Assembly: GCA_017391465.1 (NCBI GenBank)
Contig: JAFOYH010000036.1
Location: forward strand, 1 to 64,000
Length of the DNA: 64,000 nucleotides
Source of the DNA: Lachnospiraceae bacterium
GTDB taxonomy: Bacteria > Bacillota_A > Clostridia > Lachnospirales > Lachnospiraceae
Direction of reading: 5' to 3'
Made by a program: the position numbers and the translations under genes. The stretch's first letter is position 1. The number at the start of each line of letters is the position of its first letter. The notes beneath the pieces are model-generated. The model did not search any database and was not told the origin of the DNA. It saw only the letters and a program-made list of their open reading frames with translations. This document shows, piece after piece, positions 55,641 to 64,000 of the stretch.

Positions 55641-56381
55641 TTATAATACTTTATTCAAAAAGTCAATGGTTCTTGCTTCTTTTGGATTCTTAAGAATTTC
55701 ATCCGGAGTACCCTGTTCTACGATATAGCCACCATCCATAAAGACAATACGATTAGCAACCTCACGGGCAAAACCTATTTCATGTGTTACGACAACCATC
55801 GTCATACCGCCAAGAGCAAGTTCTTTCATAACAGCGAGAACTTCGCCAACCATCTCAGGGTCAAGTGCGGAAGTCGGTTCATCAAACAACATAACATCCG
55901 GATTCATCGCTAATGCACGAGCAATAGCTACACGCTGTTTCTGTCCACCGGAAAGCTGTGGCGGATAAACATCCGCTTTTTCAACCATACCAACACGTGC
56001 AAGAAGCTGCATACCTTTTTCACGTGCTTCTTCTTTTGTCATCTTTTTAAGTTCAACCGGTGCAAGCATAATATTATCTAAAACCGTCATGTGAGGAAAT
56101 AAGTTAAAATGCTGGAATACCATACCAATGTTTTCACGAACCTTATTAATATCTGTATGTTTATCCGTAACATTATATCCATCAACAATGATCGTTCCGG
56201 CTGTAGCCACTTCCAGCTGATTTAAACAACGGAGGAAGGTGGACTTACCGCTTCCGGAAGGTCCAAGCAATACAACAACTTCACCTTCTTCAATATCCAT
56301 ACTGATACTTTTAAGAACTTCAAGTTTACCGAAACATTTTTTCAAGTTTTCAACATGTACTTTAATTTTGTTCTGTTCCAC
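55641..56381 (-). CDS. Polar amino-acid ABC transporter, ATP-binding protein
   Basis: A 246-residue GlnQ-type ATPase. Walker [10 protein letters not shown] lies near 37-45, the Q-loop near 88 ([18 protein letters not shown]), signature [17 protein letters not shown], Walker [15 protein letters not shown] and H-loop [11 protein letters not shown]. The start is GTG with AAAGGAGG upstream. It overlaps the end of the permease gene by 20 bases. The substrate cannot be read from the ATPase, but the neighbouring C-S lyase suggests cystine or another sulfur amino acid. Confidence 0.93.
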   Translation of the reverse strand: MEQNKIKVHVENLKKCFGKLEVLKSISMDIEEGEVVVLLGPSGSGKSTFLRCLNQLEVATAGTIIVDGYNVTDKHTDINKVRENIGMVFQHFNLFPHMTVLDNIMLAPVELKKMTKEEAREKGMQLLARVGMVEKADVYPPQLSGGQKQRVAIARALAMNPDVMLFDEPTSALDPEMVGEVLAVMKELALGGMTMVVVTHEIGFAREVANRIVFMDGGYIVEQGTPDEILKNPKEARTIDFLNKVL

Positions 56382-57040
56382 GTTTTATCCTCCTTTCGAT
56401 ATATTTTGCCAATTTACTCAAGGACACAATAACAACCATATACATAACGGCGATAATTGCCCATGTTTCAAGAACTTTAAATGTGTTCCCTGCCATTGTT
56501 TTACCCACATTGGTAAGTTCCGGGAAAGCAATAATCGAAAGAATCGATGTATCTTTCAATGTGATAATGAACTGGTTGATAATAGATGGAATCATGGTAC
56601 GAATCGCCTGTGGCAATACTACTTTTCGCATACTTGTTCCATATGGAAGTCCAAGGCTTCGAGCCGCTTCCATCTGACCTTTATCAATACTTTCAATACC
56701 GGCACGAATAATTTCGGCCATATAAGCACCACAGTTCATGGATAATGCGATAACACCTGCCTGAAGCGCTGTTAATCGAAAATCTGTAAAACCAAGTCCT
56801 TTGATCCCCTGAGGAATACCAAAATAAATAAAATAGGCCAATACGATTAATGGTACACCTCGAACGGCATCTACATAAATTGTACCGATCAAATTAAAAA
56901 ATCTGTTTTTTCCTACATTCATTAAGGCAAAAATCAGACCAATGATCATCGCAAACACTAATGAAAGCAATGTCAAAAGTATTGTCTGACCCAAAGCACT
57001 TAACAACATATCATAATATGTTGCAGCAAGTTTGATCATA
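56362..57040 (-). CDS. Polar amino-acid ABC transporter, permease
   Basis: A permease of about 225 residues of the HisM/GlnP family with five membrane helices. The N-terminal helix is [19 protein letters not shown], and the EAA loop reads [20 protein letters not shown] with the conserved Gly. I chose the ATG at 57040 because GGGGGAG lies upstream. It precedes the ATPase gene and follows the binding-protein gene after a hairpin. Confidence 0.92.
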
Positions 57041-57111
57041 TAGTTTTCTCCCCCTTGTTTCATTTTTATCAAAACATGTAACTATTTTATCATAATTAAG
57101 TCCCAATAACA

Positions 57112-57145
57112 AGAACGTGGGATAACCTTTAGCTATCCCACGCCT
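57112..57145 (-). terminator. Intercistronic hairpin between binding protein and permease
   Basis: CGTGGGATA (57116-57124) pairs perfectly with TATCCCACG (57134-57142). The T content after it is modest, so it probably stabilises the binding-protein mRNA and gives partial termination. Confidence 0.75.
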
Positions 57146-57150
57146 ATCAT

Positions 57151-57990
57151 TCATTCATAAAATTCTTCTAAATTATTCACCAAGTATTTTGCAAGGATTT
57201 CGTCATATGTACCATTCGCTTTGATATTAGCAAGACCTGCATTGAACATGTCAAGCAATTCCTGATCCGCTGTATCCATGATAGCGAAACCATAAGGAGC
57301 GCCTTCACTTTCCATACCTTCTGGAATCATAAGTTCAATACCACTGTCTTTGATGTTGGATGCCATAATTGGAGTATCTTCTACACAGGCAGCACTATTA
57401 CCAAGAAGAACATCCTGATACATTGTAGGTGAATCTTCAAATACAGTTACTGTAAAACCATACTGATCTTTTAAACTGTTTGCAAAATCTGCACCTGCTG
57501 TAGCATTCTTAACTGCAACATTTTTACCTTCAAGGTCTTCAAAACTTGCAATATCGCTTCCTGCTGCTACTACGAATGTCTGTGTAGCATCATAGTATCC
57601 ATCAGAGAAAATCCATCCACTGTCAATACGTTCCTGTTTAATTGTAGCCCCTGCGATAATTGCATCTGCCTGACCTGTCTGAACAGCAAGAACTGCTGCA
57701 TCCCATCCAAGACTCTGTAATTCATAATCAAAGCCCTGATCTTCCGCAATAGCTGCTAAAATGTCAACATCAATACCAACAAAATCACCATTTTCATCTG
57801 TGTATTCAAAAGGTCTGAAAACAGTATCTGTAGCGATGATCCACTTGTCACCGTTTTCTGTAACTTCTGCTGTTGTTTCAGCTGCTGTTGTTTCAGATGC
57901 TTTTGTTTCTGTTGTTTCGGAACCACCACAACCAACGAGTGTTCCCATTACCATGACTGCACTTAATAATAATGCAAATGCTTTTTTCAT
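57151..57990 (-). CDS. Amino-acid ABC transporter, substrate-binding lipoprotein
   Basis: A 279-residue periplasmic-type binding protein of the SBP_bac_3 family. A signal peptide with lipobox LVGCGG (Cys at about 21) is followed by a Thr/Glu-rich linker and the ligand fold: WIIATDTVFRPFEYTDENG, then GIDVDILAAIAEDQGFDYEL and the ligand-binding LVQTGQADAIIAG-type core (VQTGQADAIIAGATIKQER). Typical length. GAGGAGG precedes the ATG. It is the first gene of the transporter operon. Confidence 0.95.
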   Translation of the reverse strand: MKKAFALLLSAVMVMGTLVGCGGSETTETKASETTAAETTAEVTENGDKWIIATDTVFRPFEYTDENGDFVGIDVDILAAIAEDQGFDYELQSLGWDAAVLAVQTGQADAIIAGATIKQERIDSGWIFSDGYYDATQTFVVAAGSDIASFEDLEGKNVAVKNATAGADFANSLKDQYGFTVTVFEDSPTMYQDVLLGNSAACVEDTPIMASNIKDSGIELMIPEGMESEGAPYGFAIMDTADQELLDMFNAGLANIKANGTYDEILAKYLVNNLEEFYE

Positions 57991-58066
57991 AGTAGAATCC
58001 TCCTCTAATCATAATTTTTATACAGAACTTTTCTTTCGTACACTATGTTCTGTTCGATTCTATTCA

Positions 58067-58095
58067 ATTATATTTTAATACTTCACTCTTGTCAA
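58067..58095 (-). promoter_or_regulatory. Consensus promoter of the amino-acid transporter operon
   Basis: Perfect TTGACA and TATAAT with a 17-base spacer on the minus strand; the leader is about 70 bases. Confidence 0.88.
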
Positions 58096-58126
58096 GTGTA
58101 AATGTATATTTGTATACAATTATGCA

Positions 58127-59320
58127 TTAAAATACATATTTTTTCAGACGATTGAATGCTTCTTCAACTCTGCTCTTTGGCAATGCAAGATTTACACGAA
58201 TCGAACATGCACCATGGAACGGACGTCCATCCTGCCACATTACACCCACTTCTGCACCGGCATGGAGAAGTTCATCCAATGTCTTACCATGTTTATTACA
58301 CCACTCGGTACAATCAAGAAATAACATATACGTTCCTTCTGGTTTGAATAATTTTACACCTTCAAAATGTTTCCAGATAAAATCACAGGCATAATTCACA
58401 TTTTCTGTAAGAACCTGACATAATTCATCCACCCACTCATAACCGTCTTCTTTATATGCTCCGATGAGTGCGTACATGGAAAGAACATTCATGGAGTTAT
58501 AATGAGAAAGACTTGACTGTTTAAGTATACGATCTCTTAGATAAGCATTATAAATAATATGATAACTGCCAATCAAACCGGCAAGGTTAAACGTCTTCGA
58601 TGGCGCATACAGTGCAATGGTACGATTTCTTGCATCTTCCGATACCATTTGTGTTGGAATATGTTCATGTCCATCCAAAATAATATCCGACCAGATTTCG
58701 TCAGAAACAACGTAAACATCATATTTCTTATAAATTTCCATTGCTTTCTCAATTTCCCAACGCTCCCACACACGTCCGCAAGGATTATGTGGTGAACAGA
58801 AAATCGCCATATGAATATGTTCTTTTTTAAGAATTGCTTCCATTTCTTCGAAATCCATACGCCATACACCCTGTGCATCCTGTTTTAAATAACTATGTAC
58901 AAGATGATAACCGGCCGCAGTCAAAGCACGTGTAAAACCAATATATGTTGGTGCATGCACTAAAATCTTGTCTCCTCTGGAACAAAGCGCATCCACTGCA
59001 CTCATAACACCGCCAAGAACACCATTTTCATAACCGATGCATTCTTTTGTCAGTCCACTGACATTATGACGTTTTGTCTGCCATTCAATAATCGAATCAA
59101 AATATTCTTCACGTGGTACAAAATATCCAAATGTTGGATGTTCCAAACGTTCTTTCATGGCCTGAACAACTGCTGGAACTGTTGCAAAATTCATATCTGC
59201 AACCCACATAGGAATGGGATCAAAACCCTCTTTTGCAACGGCACCTTGAAATGGTGGATAATCTACAGCTATGGCATCTTTTCCTTTTCGATCGATAATA
59301 GATGTAAAATCGTATTTCAT
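58127..59320 (-). CDS. MalY/PatB-type PLP-dependent C-S lyase
   Basis: A 397-residue fold-type I enzyme (cystathionine beta-lyase/aminotransferase group). N-terminal VDYPPFQGAV and PMWVADMNFATVPAVV are the MalY/PatB marks; the PLP lysine lies in YAPSKTFNLAGLIGSYHII, SPHNPCGRVWE binds PLP and SIRVNLALPKSRVEEAF is the carboxylate Arg region. It cleaves C-S bonds of cystathionine or cysteine, releasing thiol, ammonia and pyruvate. The ATG at 59320 has GAGGAG upstream. It sits directly upstream of the transporter promoter. Confidence 0.92.
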   Translation of the reverse strand: MKYDFTSIIDRKGKDAIAVDYPPFQGAVAKEGFDPIPMWVADMNFATVPAVVQAMKERLEHPTFGYFVPREEYFDSIIEWQTKRHNVSGLTKECIGYENGVLGGVMSAVDALCSRGDKILVHAPTYIGFTRALTAAGYHLVHSYLKQDAQGVWRMDFEEMEAILKKEHIHMAIFCSPHNPCGRVWERWEIEKAMEIYKKYDVYVVSDEIWSDIILDGHEHIPTQMVSEDARNRTIALYAPSKTFNLAGLIGSYHIIYNAYLRDRILKQSSLSHYNSMNVLSMYALIGAYKEDGYEWVDELCQVLTENVNYACDFIWKHFEGVKLFKPEGTYMLFLDCTEWCNKHGKTLDELLHAGAEVGVMWQDGRPFHGACSIRVNLALPKSRVEEAFNRLKKYVF

Positions 59321-59358
59321 AATATGCACTCTCCTCTTTAAGTTTAAACACTGAGAAT

Positions 59359-59388
59359 ACTTTACCACATAAGCTTCCCATATTGCAA
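59359..59388 (-). promoter_or_regulatory. Possible promoter of the MalY/PatB gene
   Basis: TTGCAA, an 18-base spacer and a weak TAAAGT on the minus strand. Confidence 0.4.
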
Positions 59389-59392
59389 TCTA

Positions 59393-59421
59393 TTGCTTTT
59401 GAATTCGATTGGATGTATACT
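59393..59421 (+). promoter_or_regulatory. Promoter of pepT
   Basis: TTGCTT, a 17-base spacer and TATACT, about 45 bases before the ATG. A second TATAAT-like box lies nearer the start. Confidence 0.6.
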
Positions 59422-59466
59422 AATTAAAGCATAATTTATGTAATATAATTCAAAGGAGAAATGATT

Positions 59467-60702
59467 ATGGTCATTGAAAAATTTTTAAGATATGTATCAA
59501 TTGATACGCAGTCAGATCCAGAATCAACATCATTTCCAAGTACAGAAAAACAGAAAGATCTGGCACGCATCTTATATAAAGAACTTGTAGAAATGGGTGC
59601 TTCCGATTGTTACATGAGCGAAGAATTCGGTTATGTCTATGCTTTTATTCCGCCAACAGATAATGGCAGATGCACGAAGACATTGGCATTTGTTTCCCAT
59701 ATGGATACCGCATCCGATTCTTCCGGTAAAGATATCAAAGCACGTATTGTTGAAAACTATGACGGTAAAGATATTATTTTAAACGAAGAACTGAATCTTA
59801 TTTCTTCTCCAGCCACTTACCCGGAACTTTTAGAGTATGTCGGCAAATCCTTAATTGTCACAGACGGTACAACTTTACTTGGTGGAGATGATAAAGCTGG
59901 TGTGGCTGAAATCATGTCCATGGCCGAATATCTGATCCATCATCCTGAAATTGAACACGGACCAATCTCCATCGCATTTACACCGGACGAAGAAGTCGGT
60001 GGCGGTGTAGATCACATTGAACTTGAGCGCATGCATGCAGATATTGCTTATACCGTTGATGGTGGCGGTATCGGCGAGATTGAATATGAAAACTTTAATG
60101 CTGCATCTGCAGACATCGAAATTCATGGTGTCGTTGTTCATCCGGGTTCTGCAAAAGATAAAATGATCAATGCCGCTTCCATTGCAGCAGAATTTGATTT
60201 CATGCTGCCTGCCAATGAACGTCCTCAGTATACAGAAGGTTATGAAGGTTTCTTCCATTTGATGCACATTTCCGGTGGTGTTGAACAAACAGAATTGTCC
60301 TATATCATTCGTGATCATGATAAAGAAAAGTTCGATGCAAAAAAAGCTTTAATTCTTAAAAATACAGAGATACTCAATACGAAATATGGTGAAGGCACAG
60401 TGACTTCAAAACTTTCAGACACATATTTCAATATGAAAGAAAAAGTTGTTCCAGAATATCAGTTTTTAATTGATGCAGCCATTGATTCTATGAAAGCATT
60501 GGACATCGAACCAAAGATTACACCTGTTCGAGGCGGCACGGATGGTGCAAATCTCTCTTATATGGGATTACCTTGTCCAAACCTTTGTACGGGTGGTCAC
60601 AACTTCCATGGACGCTATGAATTTATCTGTGTCGAATCCATGAGAAAGATTGTTGATCTCTTGATCAAGATTGCTCAGGATATGTATAAATATTGCAATT
60701 AA
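59467..60702 (+). CDS. pepT: Peptidase T (tripeptide aminopeptidase)
   Basis: A 411-residue M20 zinc peptidase that splits the N-terminal residue from tripeptides. Zinc and catalytic segments are FVSHMDTASDSSGK, LLGGDDKAGVAEIM, ITFTPDEEVGGG-type FTPDEEVGGGVD and PCPNLCTGGHNFHGRYEF. Length matches PepT (about 410). I chose the ATG at 59467 because AAAGGAG lies eight bases upstream; the ATG at 59461 is too close. Divergent from the MalY/PatB gene. Confidence 0.95.
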   Translation: MVIEKFLRYVSIDTQSDPESTSFPSTEKQKDLARILYKELVEMGASDCYMSEEFGYVYAFIPPTDNGRCTKTLAFVSHMDTASDSSGKDIKARIVENYDGKDIILNEELNLISSPATYPELLEYVGKSLIVTDGTTLLGGDDKAGVAEIMSMAEYLIHHPEIEHGPISIAFTPDEEVGGGVDHIELERMHADIAYTVDGGGIGEIEYENFNAASADIEIHGVVVHPGSAKDKMINAASIAAEFDFMLPANERPQYTEGYEGFFHLMHISGGVEQTELSYIIRDHDKEKFDAKKALILKNTEILNTKYGEGTVTSKLSDTYFNMKEKVVPEYQFLIDAAIDSMKALDIEPKITPVRGGTDGANLSYMGLPCPNLCTGGHNFHGRYEFICVESMRKIVDLLIKIAQDMYKYCN

Positions 60703-60722
60703 ACATAATTCCACATATGAAT

Positions 60723-60754
60723 TAAGGGGAAACCAAATTGGTTTCCCCTTAATT
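60723..60754 (+). terminator. Bidirectional terminator between pepT and the branching enzyme gene
   Basis: AAGGGGAAACCA pairs with TGGTTTCCCCTT around an AAT-type loop; the flanks are AT-rich. Confidence 0.88.
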
Positions 60755-60761
60755 ATTTCAA

Positions 60762-62753
60762 TTATTCCGATTTAATTTTTTCTTTAAATACAACTGCTGT
60801 TCTCGCTGGCAGATAAAGTTCAACAAAATGTTGTCCATCAAATTTCTTTGTGGAATAAGTCATATGTTCAACACGATTCTGTCCACCATATTTTTCATCA
60901 TCACTGGAAAGAACAACTTCATAATCAGCGTTATTTCTAACGGGTACAAGAACATTCGTCAAAGACTGGGACGGACTGAAATTCAATGCAAAAAGCAACC
61001 CATTTCTAGAAAAAACGATAGTCTTTTCCGGTTCTTTTAATAAACAAAGATCAGCCATTTTCTGTTTGAACATATTATTTTCTTTGGCAAGATGGATCAT
61101 ATCCCGATCAAATTCTCCCAGCCATTGATATTTCAAGAACCCATTATCCAAAAGACTCCACTGACGTCTGCAATAATGGAAACTCCATCCATTACCTTCG
61201 CGAGGGAAATCGATCCATTCCGGATGTCCAAATTCATTACCCATAAAATTAAGATAGGCTTCACCGCCACCGCCAAGAGTAAACAGACGAATCATCTTAT
61301 GAAGTGCAATCGCACGATCGATAACCAAATTATGACAAGCTTTATCCATATCGGTATACATGGCTGCATCTGCCAAACGGAAGATCATCGTTTTATCACC
61401 AACAAGGGCCTGATCATGACTTTCCACATAGGCAACCGTGTCTTCTCCGGCACGACGCAGGCACATATCTCCCCACATTTTACCAATCTGCCAATCTTCA
61501 TCTTTTAATTCCTTCACTGTACGAATCCACATGTCAGGAAGTCCCATAGCCAGACGATAATCAAATCCAATACCGCCATCATCGATCGGCAGACACATTC
61601 CAGGCATACCAGACATATCTTCCGCAATGGTGATTGCATCCGGTTTTACCTGACGAATGAGCTCATTGGCAAGCTGCAAATACGTAATGGCTTCCACATG
61701 TGTATTATATGAAAAATACTTTCGATCGTTATCAAAACTTGTACCAAGACCATGATCATGATACAGCATAGATGTGACTCCATCAAAACGAAAACCATCA
61801 AAATGATACTCAGTTAACCAGAACTTTAAATTAGAAAGCAAGAAATGAAGCACTTCATCTTTACCGTAGTTAAAGCACTTTGTTCCCCATGCCGGATGTT
61901 CACCTTTTTCACCATCATGGAAAAACTGCCATGTGGTACCATCAAACATATTAATACCTTCGGCTGTATTTTTAACTGCATGAGAATGTACAAGATCTAA
62001 TAACACACGGATTCCCATCTCATGAGCCTTATTCACAAGATATTTTAAGTCTTCCGGTTTGCCAAACCAGCTGGATGCAGCATAAAAACTGGATACCTGA
62101 TAGCCAAAACTGCCATAATATGGATGTTCCATAATGGCCATCAACTGAATAGTATTATAGCCGGCACGTTTAATGTGAGGTAACGTTATATCCGCAAATT
62201 CACGATATGTACCAACTCTTCCTTCTTCCTGTGCCATACCAACATGTGCTTCATATATATAGAGTTCACTGTCCGCTTTAAAGTTTGCATCTGTCCACTC
62301 AAAAACTTTCCGGTCATCGACAACTTCACAGCACCATGTAATCGTCTCAGGATCCTGTACAACGCGACGTGCATATAATGGAATATGTTCGGTACGTGTC
62401 ATGTTGGCATCAACAACCGTCTTCACTTTACAACCATCCCAAAGGACATCATCCCCATCAAGTTTTAACTCCCAGATACCAAATTCTTTTCTTTTCAATG
62501 GATATTGAACTGGATTCCAGTTATTAAACTCACCCATTAAATAAAGCTGATGCGCATTCGGAGCCCATTCACGATAAACCCATCCGCCATCCACGTGATG
62601 AATGCCAAAATAATCATGTGCATTGGCAAAATCGTTCAATGATTTATGATTCCATAAGAGACGTCCTTTCGTTCCATGATAATTGGACATACGTAAATGA
62701 ATGTCTTCTAAAAAAGGTTTCAATTGTGGATTTAAATCTAAAACTTTATACAT
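60762..62753 (-). CDS. glgB: 1,4-alpha-glucan branching enzyme, eukaryote-like GH13_8 type
   Basis: A 663-residue enzyme making alpha-1,6 branches in glycogen. A CBM48-like N-domain (about 55-150: WVYREWAPNAHQLYLMGEFN) precedes the GH13 barrel. Catalytic regions are VLLDLVHSHAVKN (I), FRFDGVTSMLYHDHGLG (II, nucleophile Asp), ITIAEDMSGMPG (III, acid Glu) and VESHDQALVGDKT (IV). The region II sequence and N-terminus resemble the eukaryotic/GH13_8 branching enzymes rather than the E. coli GlgB type. No other glycogen gene is adjacent. AAAGGAG precedes the ATG. Confidence 0.92.
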   Translation of the reverse strand: MYKVLDLNPQLKPFLEDIHLRMSNYHGTKGRLLWNHKSLNDFANAHDYFGIHHVDGGWVYREWAPNAHQLYLMGEFNNWNPVQYPLKRKEFGIWELKLDGDDVLWDGCKVKTVVDANMTRTEHIPLYARRVVQDPETITWCCEVVDDRKVFEWTDANFKADSELYIYEAHVGMAQEEGRVGTYREFADITLPHIKRAGYNTIQLMAIMEHPYYGSFGYQVSSFYAASSWFGKPEDLKYLVNKAHEMGIRVLLDLVHSHAVKNTAEGINMFDGTTWQFFHDGEKGEHPAWGTKCFNYGKDEVLHFLLSNLKFWLTEYHFDGFRFDGVTSMLYHDHGLGTSFDNDRKYFSYNTHVEAITYLQLANELIRQVKPDAITIAEDMSGMPGMCLPIDDGGIGFDYRLAMGLPDMWIRTVKELKDEDWQIGKMWGDMCLRRAGEDTVAYVESHDQALVGDKTMIFRLADAAMYTDMDKACHNLVIDRAIALHKMIRLFTLGGGGEAYLNFMGNEFGHPEWIDFPREGNGWSFHYCRRQWSLLDNGFLKYQWLGEFDRDMIHLAKENNMFKQKMADLCLLKEPEKTIVFSRNGLLFALNFSPSQSLTNVLVPVRNNADYEVVLSSDDEKYGGQNRVEHMTYSTKKFDGQHFVELYLPARTAVVFKEKIKSE

Positions 62754-62853
62754 ATTTACATCTCCTTTTTGATGATGAAATCAAAATATAGTATCTATGT
62801 TAATTATTATACCACAGTTTCCCCACAGAACAATTCAAAAAGAACGGTCATAT

Positions 62854-64000
62854 TTAATCGCATTCATTTTTTAATATAATTGTAATAGTTGTACCCTTTC
62901 CCAATTCACTATAAACGTCAATTTTTCCTTGATGGTATTGTACCGCATGTTTTACAATTGATAATCCCAAGCCTGTACCACCCGATTGTTTGGAATGACT
63001 TTTATCCACACGATAAAAACGTTCGAATACTTTTTCCTGATGTTCCGGTGCAATTCCTATTCCATTGTCTTGCACTTTCAGATGGATTTCATTGTTATGC
63101 TGTGATATAGAAACCTTTATATATCCACCAGGCTTATTATATTTAATCGCATTATCGCATAGGTTATATATAGCTTCATAAAGCAGGCTGCGAACGCCGG
63201 TGATTACGCCTTTGTCACCACTCACTTCAATCGAAACACCTTTCATTCTTGCAGCATCTGCAAGCACTTCTGAAACATCCTTACTTAATTCATATAAAGA
63301 AATTTCTTCTTGCTCCATTTCAAGTTTAGCATCCAACTGTGAAAGTCGAATAATATCTTCAATCAATGATACCAGACGAGAAGCTTCTTTCCGAATATGT
63401 GCTACAAAGCGCGGAAGATCTTCCTTCTTTACAATTCCATTTTCTATCAGTTCGGCAGATCCAATAATCGATTGCAGCGGTGTTTTTAATTCATGCGATA
63501 CATTTGCAGTAAATTCTCGACGATTTTGTTCCGCATTTACCTGATCCGTAACATCATAAGCAAGTATTACAATTCCTTGCATATAATTTTCAGATTTTAT
63601 ACAGCTTAGATCAAAACGATATACTTTCCCATTCAAATTAGACTGAAAAGAAAAATCACCCTGCTTCTTTGCCTCCTCTAATGCATTGCGCATATTTTGC
63701 TTGCGATGAACAATCATGAAATCTTCTCCAATACAATGAGTGTTCGTATGAAACAGCCTCTGAGCCGAAGGATTAATACTGATGATTCTTCCAGTATGGT
63801 CCAGGAGAACTAATGCTTCTTTCATATTTTCAGTAATCTGATCAAATTCTTCTTGCTTTTTCTTTAGTTTATTCATTTGGCTTTTTATTTCCTGCCGCTG
63901 CTCATGAATTCTGCACAGAAGCGGAGACAATTCTTCATAAGATTCATTACTTAGAGGATCGTCTAAATCTAATTCATTCAACGGCTTCACTATGTGTTTT
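62854..64000 (-). CDS. PhoR-like sensor histidine kinase, 5' end outside the window
   Basis: The visible 378 or more residues of a sensor kinase; the frame stays open to the window end, and the N-terminal membrane helices and most of a HAMP-like region lie beyond it. The start inside the window (a GTG at 63990) has no ribosome binding site. Visible parts: KPLNELDLDDP linker, PAS domain (about 60-150: EALVLLDHTGRIISINPSA), H-box FTANVSHELKTPLQSI, N-box and G2 GGTGLGLSIVKHAVQYH. The PhoR type usually follows a phoP gene. Conserved and probably functional. Confidence 0.92.
   Translation of the reverse strand, partial: KHIVKPLNELDLDDPLSNESYEELSPLLCRIHEQRQEIKSQMNKLKKKQEEFDQITENMKEALVLLDHTGRIISINPSAQRLFHTNTHCIGEDFMIVHRKQNMRNALEEAKKQGDFSFQSNLNGKVYRFDLSCIKSENYMQGIVILAYDVTDQVNAEQNRREFTANVSHELKTPLQSIIGSAELIENGIVKKEDLPRFVAHIRKEASRLVSLIEDIIRLSQLDAKLEMEQEEISLYELSKDVSEVLADAARMKGVSIEVSGDKGVITGVRSLLYEAIYNLCDNAIKYNKPGGYIKVSISQHNNEIHLKVQDNGIGIAPEHQEKVFERFYRVDKSHSKQSGGTGLGLSIVKHAVQYHQGKIDVYSELGKGTTITIILKNECD

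Noticed and set aside
57991..58066. T-box or amino-acid riboswitch before the binding-protein gene
   Set aside because: The leader is only about 70 bases and shows only a small AGAAC/GTTCT pairing.
63988..63990. GTG as true start of the right-edge kinase
   Set aside because: No ribosome binding site; the frame remains open and the expected membrane helices are missing, so the gene continues beyond the window.

Overview
This window comes from an AT-rich, low-GC Gram-positive anaerobe, most likely a Lachnospiraceae-type Clostridia (Bacillota). Supporting signs are a GerW/YtfJ sporulation protein, DUF4317 and DUF6465 family proteins, giant acyl-CoA dehydratase activase-like proteins, a FeoB-associated Cys-rich peptide, a perfect Gram-positive SOS box at recA, AGGAGG-type ribosome binding sites and consensus SigA promoters. 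The sequence is ordinary chromosome: no transposase, prophage, CRISPR array, tRNA or rRNA operon was seen. Most genes lie on the minus strand and are tightly packed. Apart from the RNase P RNA gene, no stretch over 300 bases lacks a gene.

Layout. 1-4.4 kb: a minus-strand cluster (rhomboid-like membrane protein, small hypothetical, DUF2953, GerW, tiny membrane peptide, FHA protein), then a cytoplasmic double-LysM protein. 4.6-8.8 kb: a giant activase/dehydratase-like Fe-S protein. 8.9-11.3 kb: hisH-hisF-ung and a divergent DUF6465 gene. 11.3-15.3 kb: a two-component system, xpt and an Mrp ATPase. 15.4-20.3 kb: RNase Y, recX, recA with SOS operator, and a CPBP protease. 20.4-27.7 kb: rnpB, then (reading leftward from 27.7 kb) dGTPase, dnaG, rpoD, trmK, a Nif3-like gene and a nucleoside kinase. 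27.8-28.8 kb: mutY. 28.9-39.4 kb: a metal-themed block with feoAB and its Cys-rich partner, two G3E/CobW GTPases (one with a His-rich repeat), an M18 aminopeptidase, a MoxR ATPase with a VWA protein and an LRR protein, and tcdA. 39.5-43.2 kb: GNAT, flavodoxin, a split purine pathway end (AICAR transformylase plus PurO-type IMP cyclohydrolase) and a deoxyinosine glycosylase. 43.3-47.0 kb: small alarmone synthetase, a minimal SufB/D-SufC pair and DUF4317. 47.1-50.5 kb: ABC-F ATPase, an ArsC/Spx-like protein, a hypothetical and an RluA-type pseudouridine synthase. 50.5-54.9 kb: a second giant activase-like protein with an overlapping upstream ORF. 55.0-60.7 kb: cytidylate kinase-like protein, an amino-acid ABC transporter, a MalY/PatB C-S lyase and peptidase T. 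60.8-64.0 kb: a eukaryote-type glycogen branching enzyme and a PhoR-like kinase cut by the window edge.

The most interesting region is 31.1-39.4 kb. A MoxR/VWA/LRR set, G3E metallochaperones, a metallo-aminopeptidase and the iron importer lie in one direction with almost no gaps, which suggests a metal-allocation or metallocentre-assembly system. A pair of matching 16-bp elements brackets the feoAB promoter. Other points of note are an rpoD lacking region 1.1, two paralogous giant Fe-S ATPases, a catalytically dead rhomboid-like protein with a zinc ribbon, a minimal SUF system, and an upstream ORF with an inverted repeat that overlaps the GTG start of the second giant gene.
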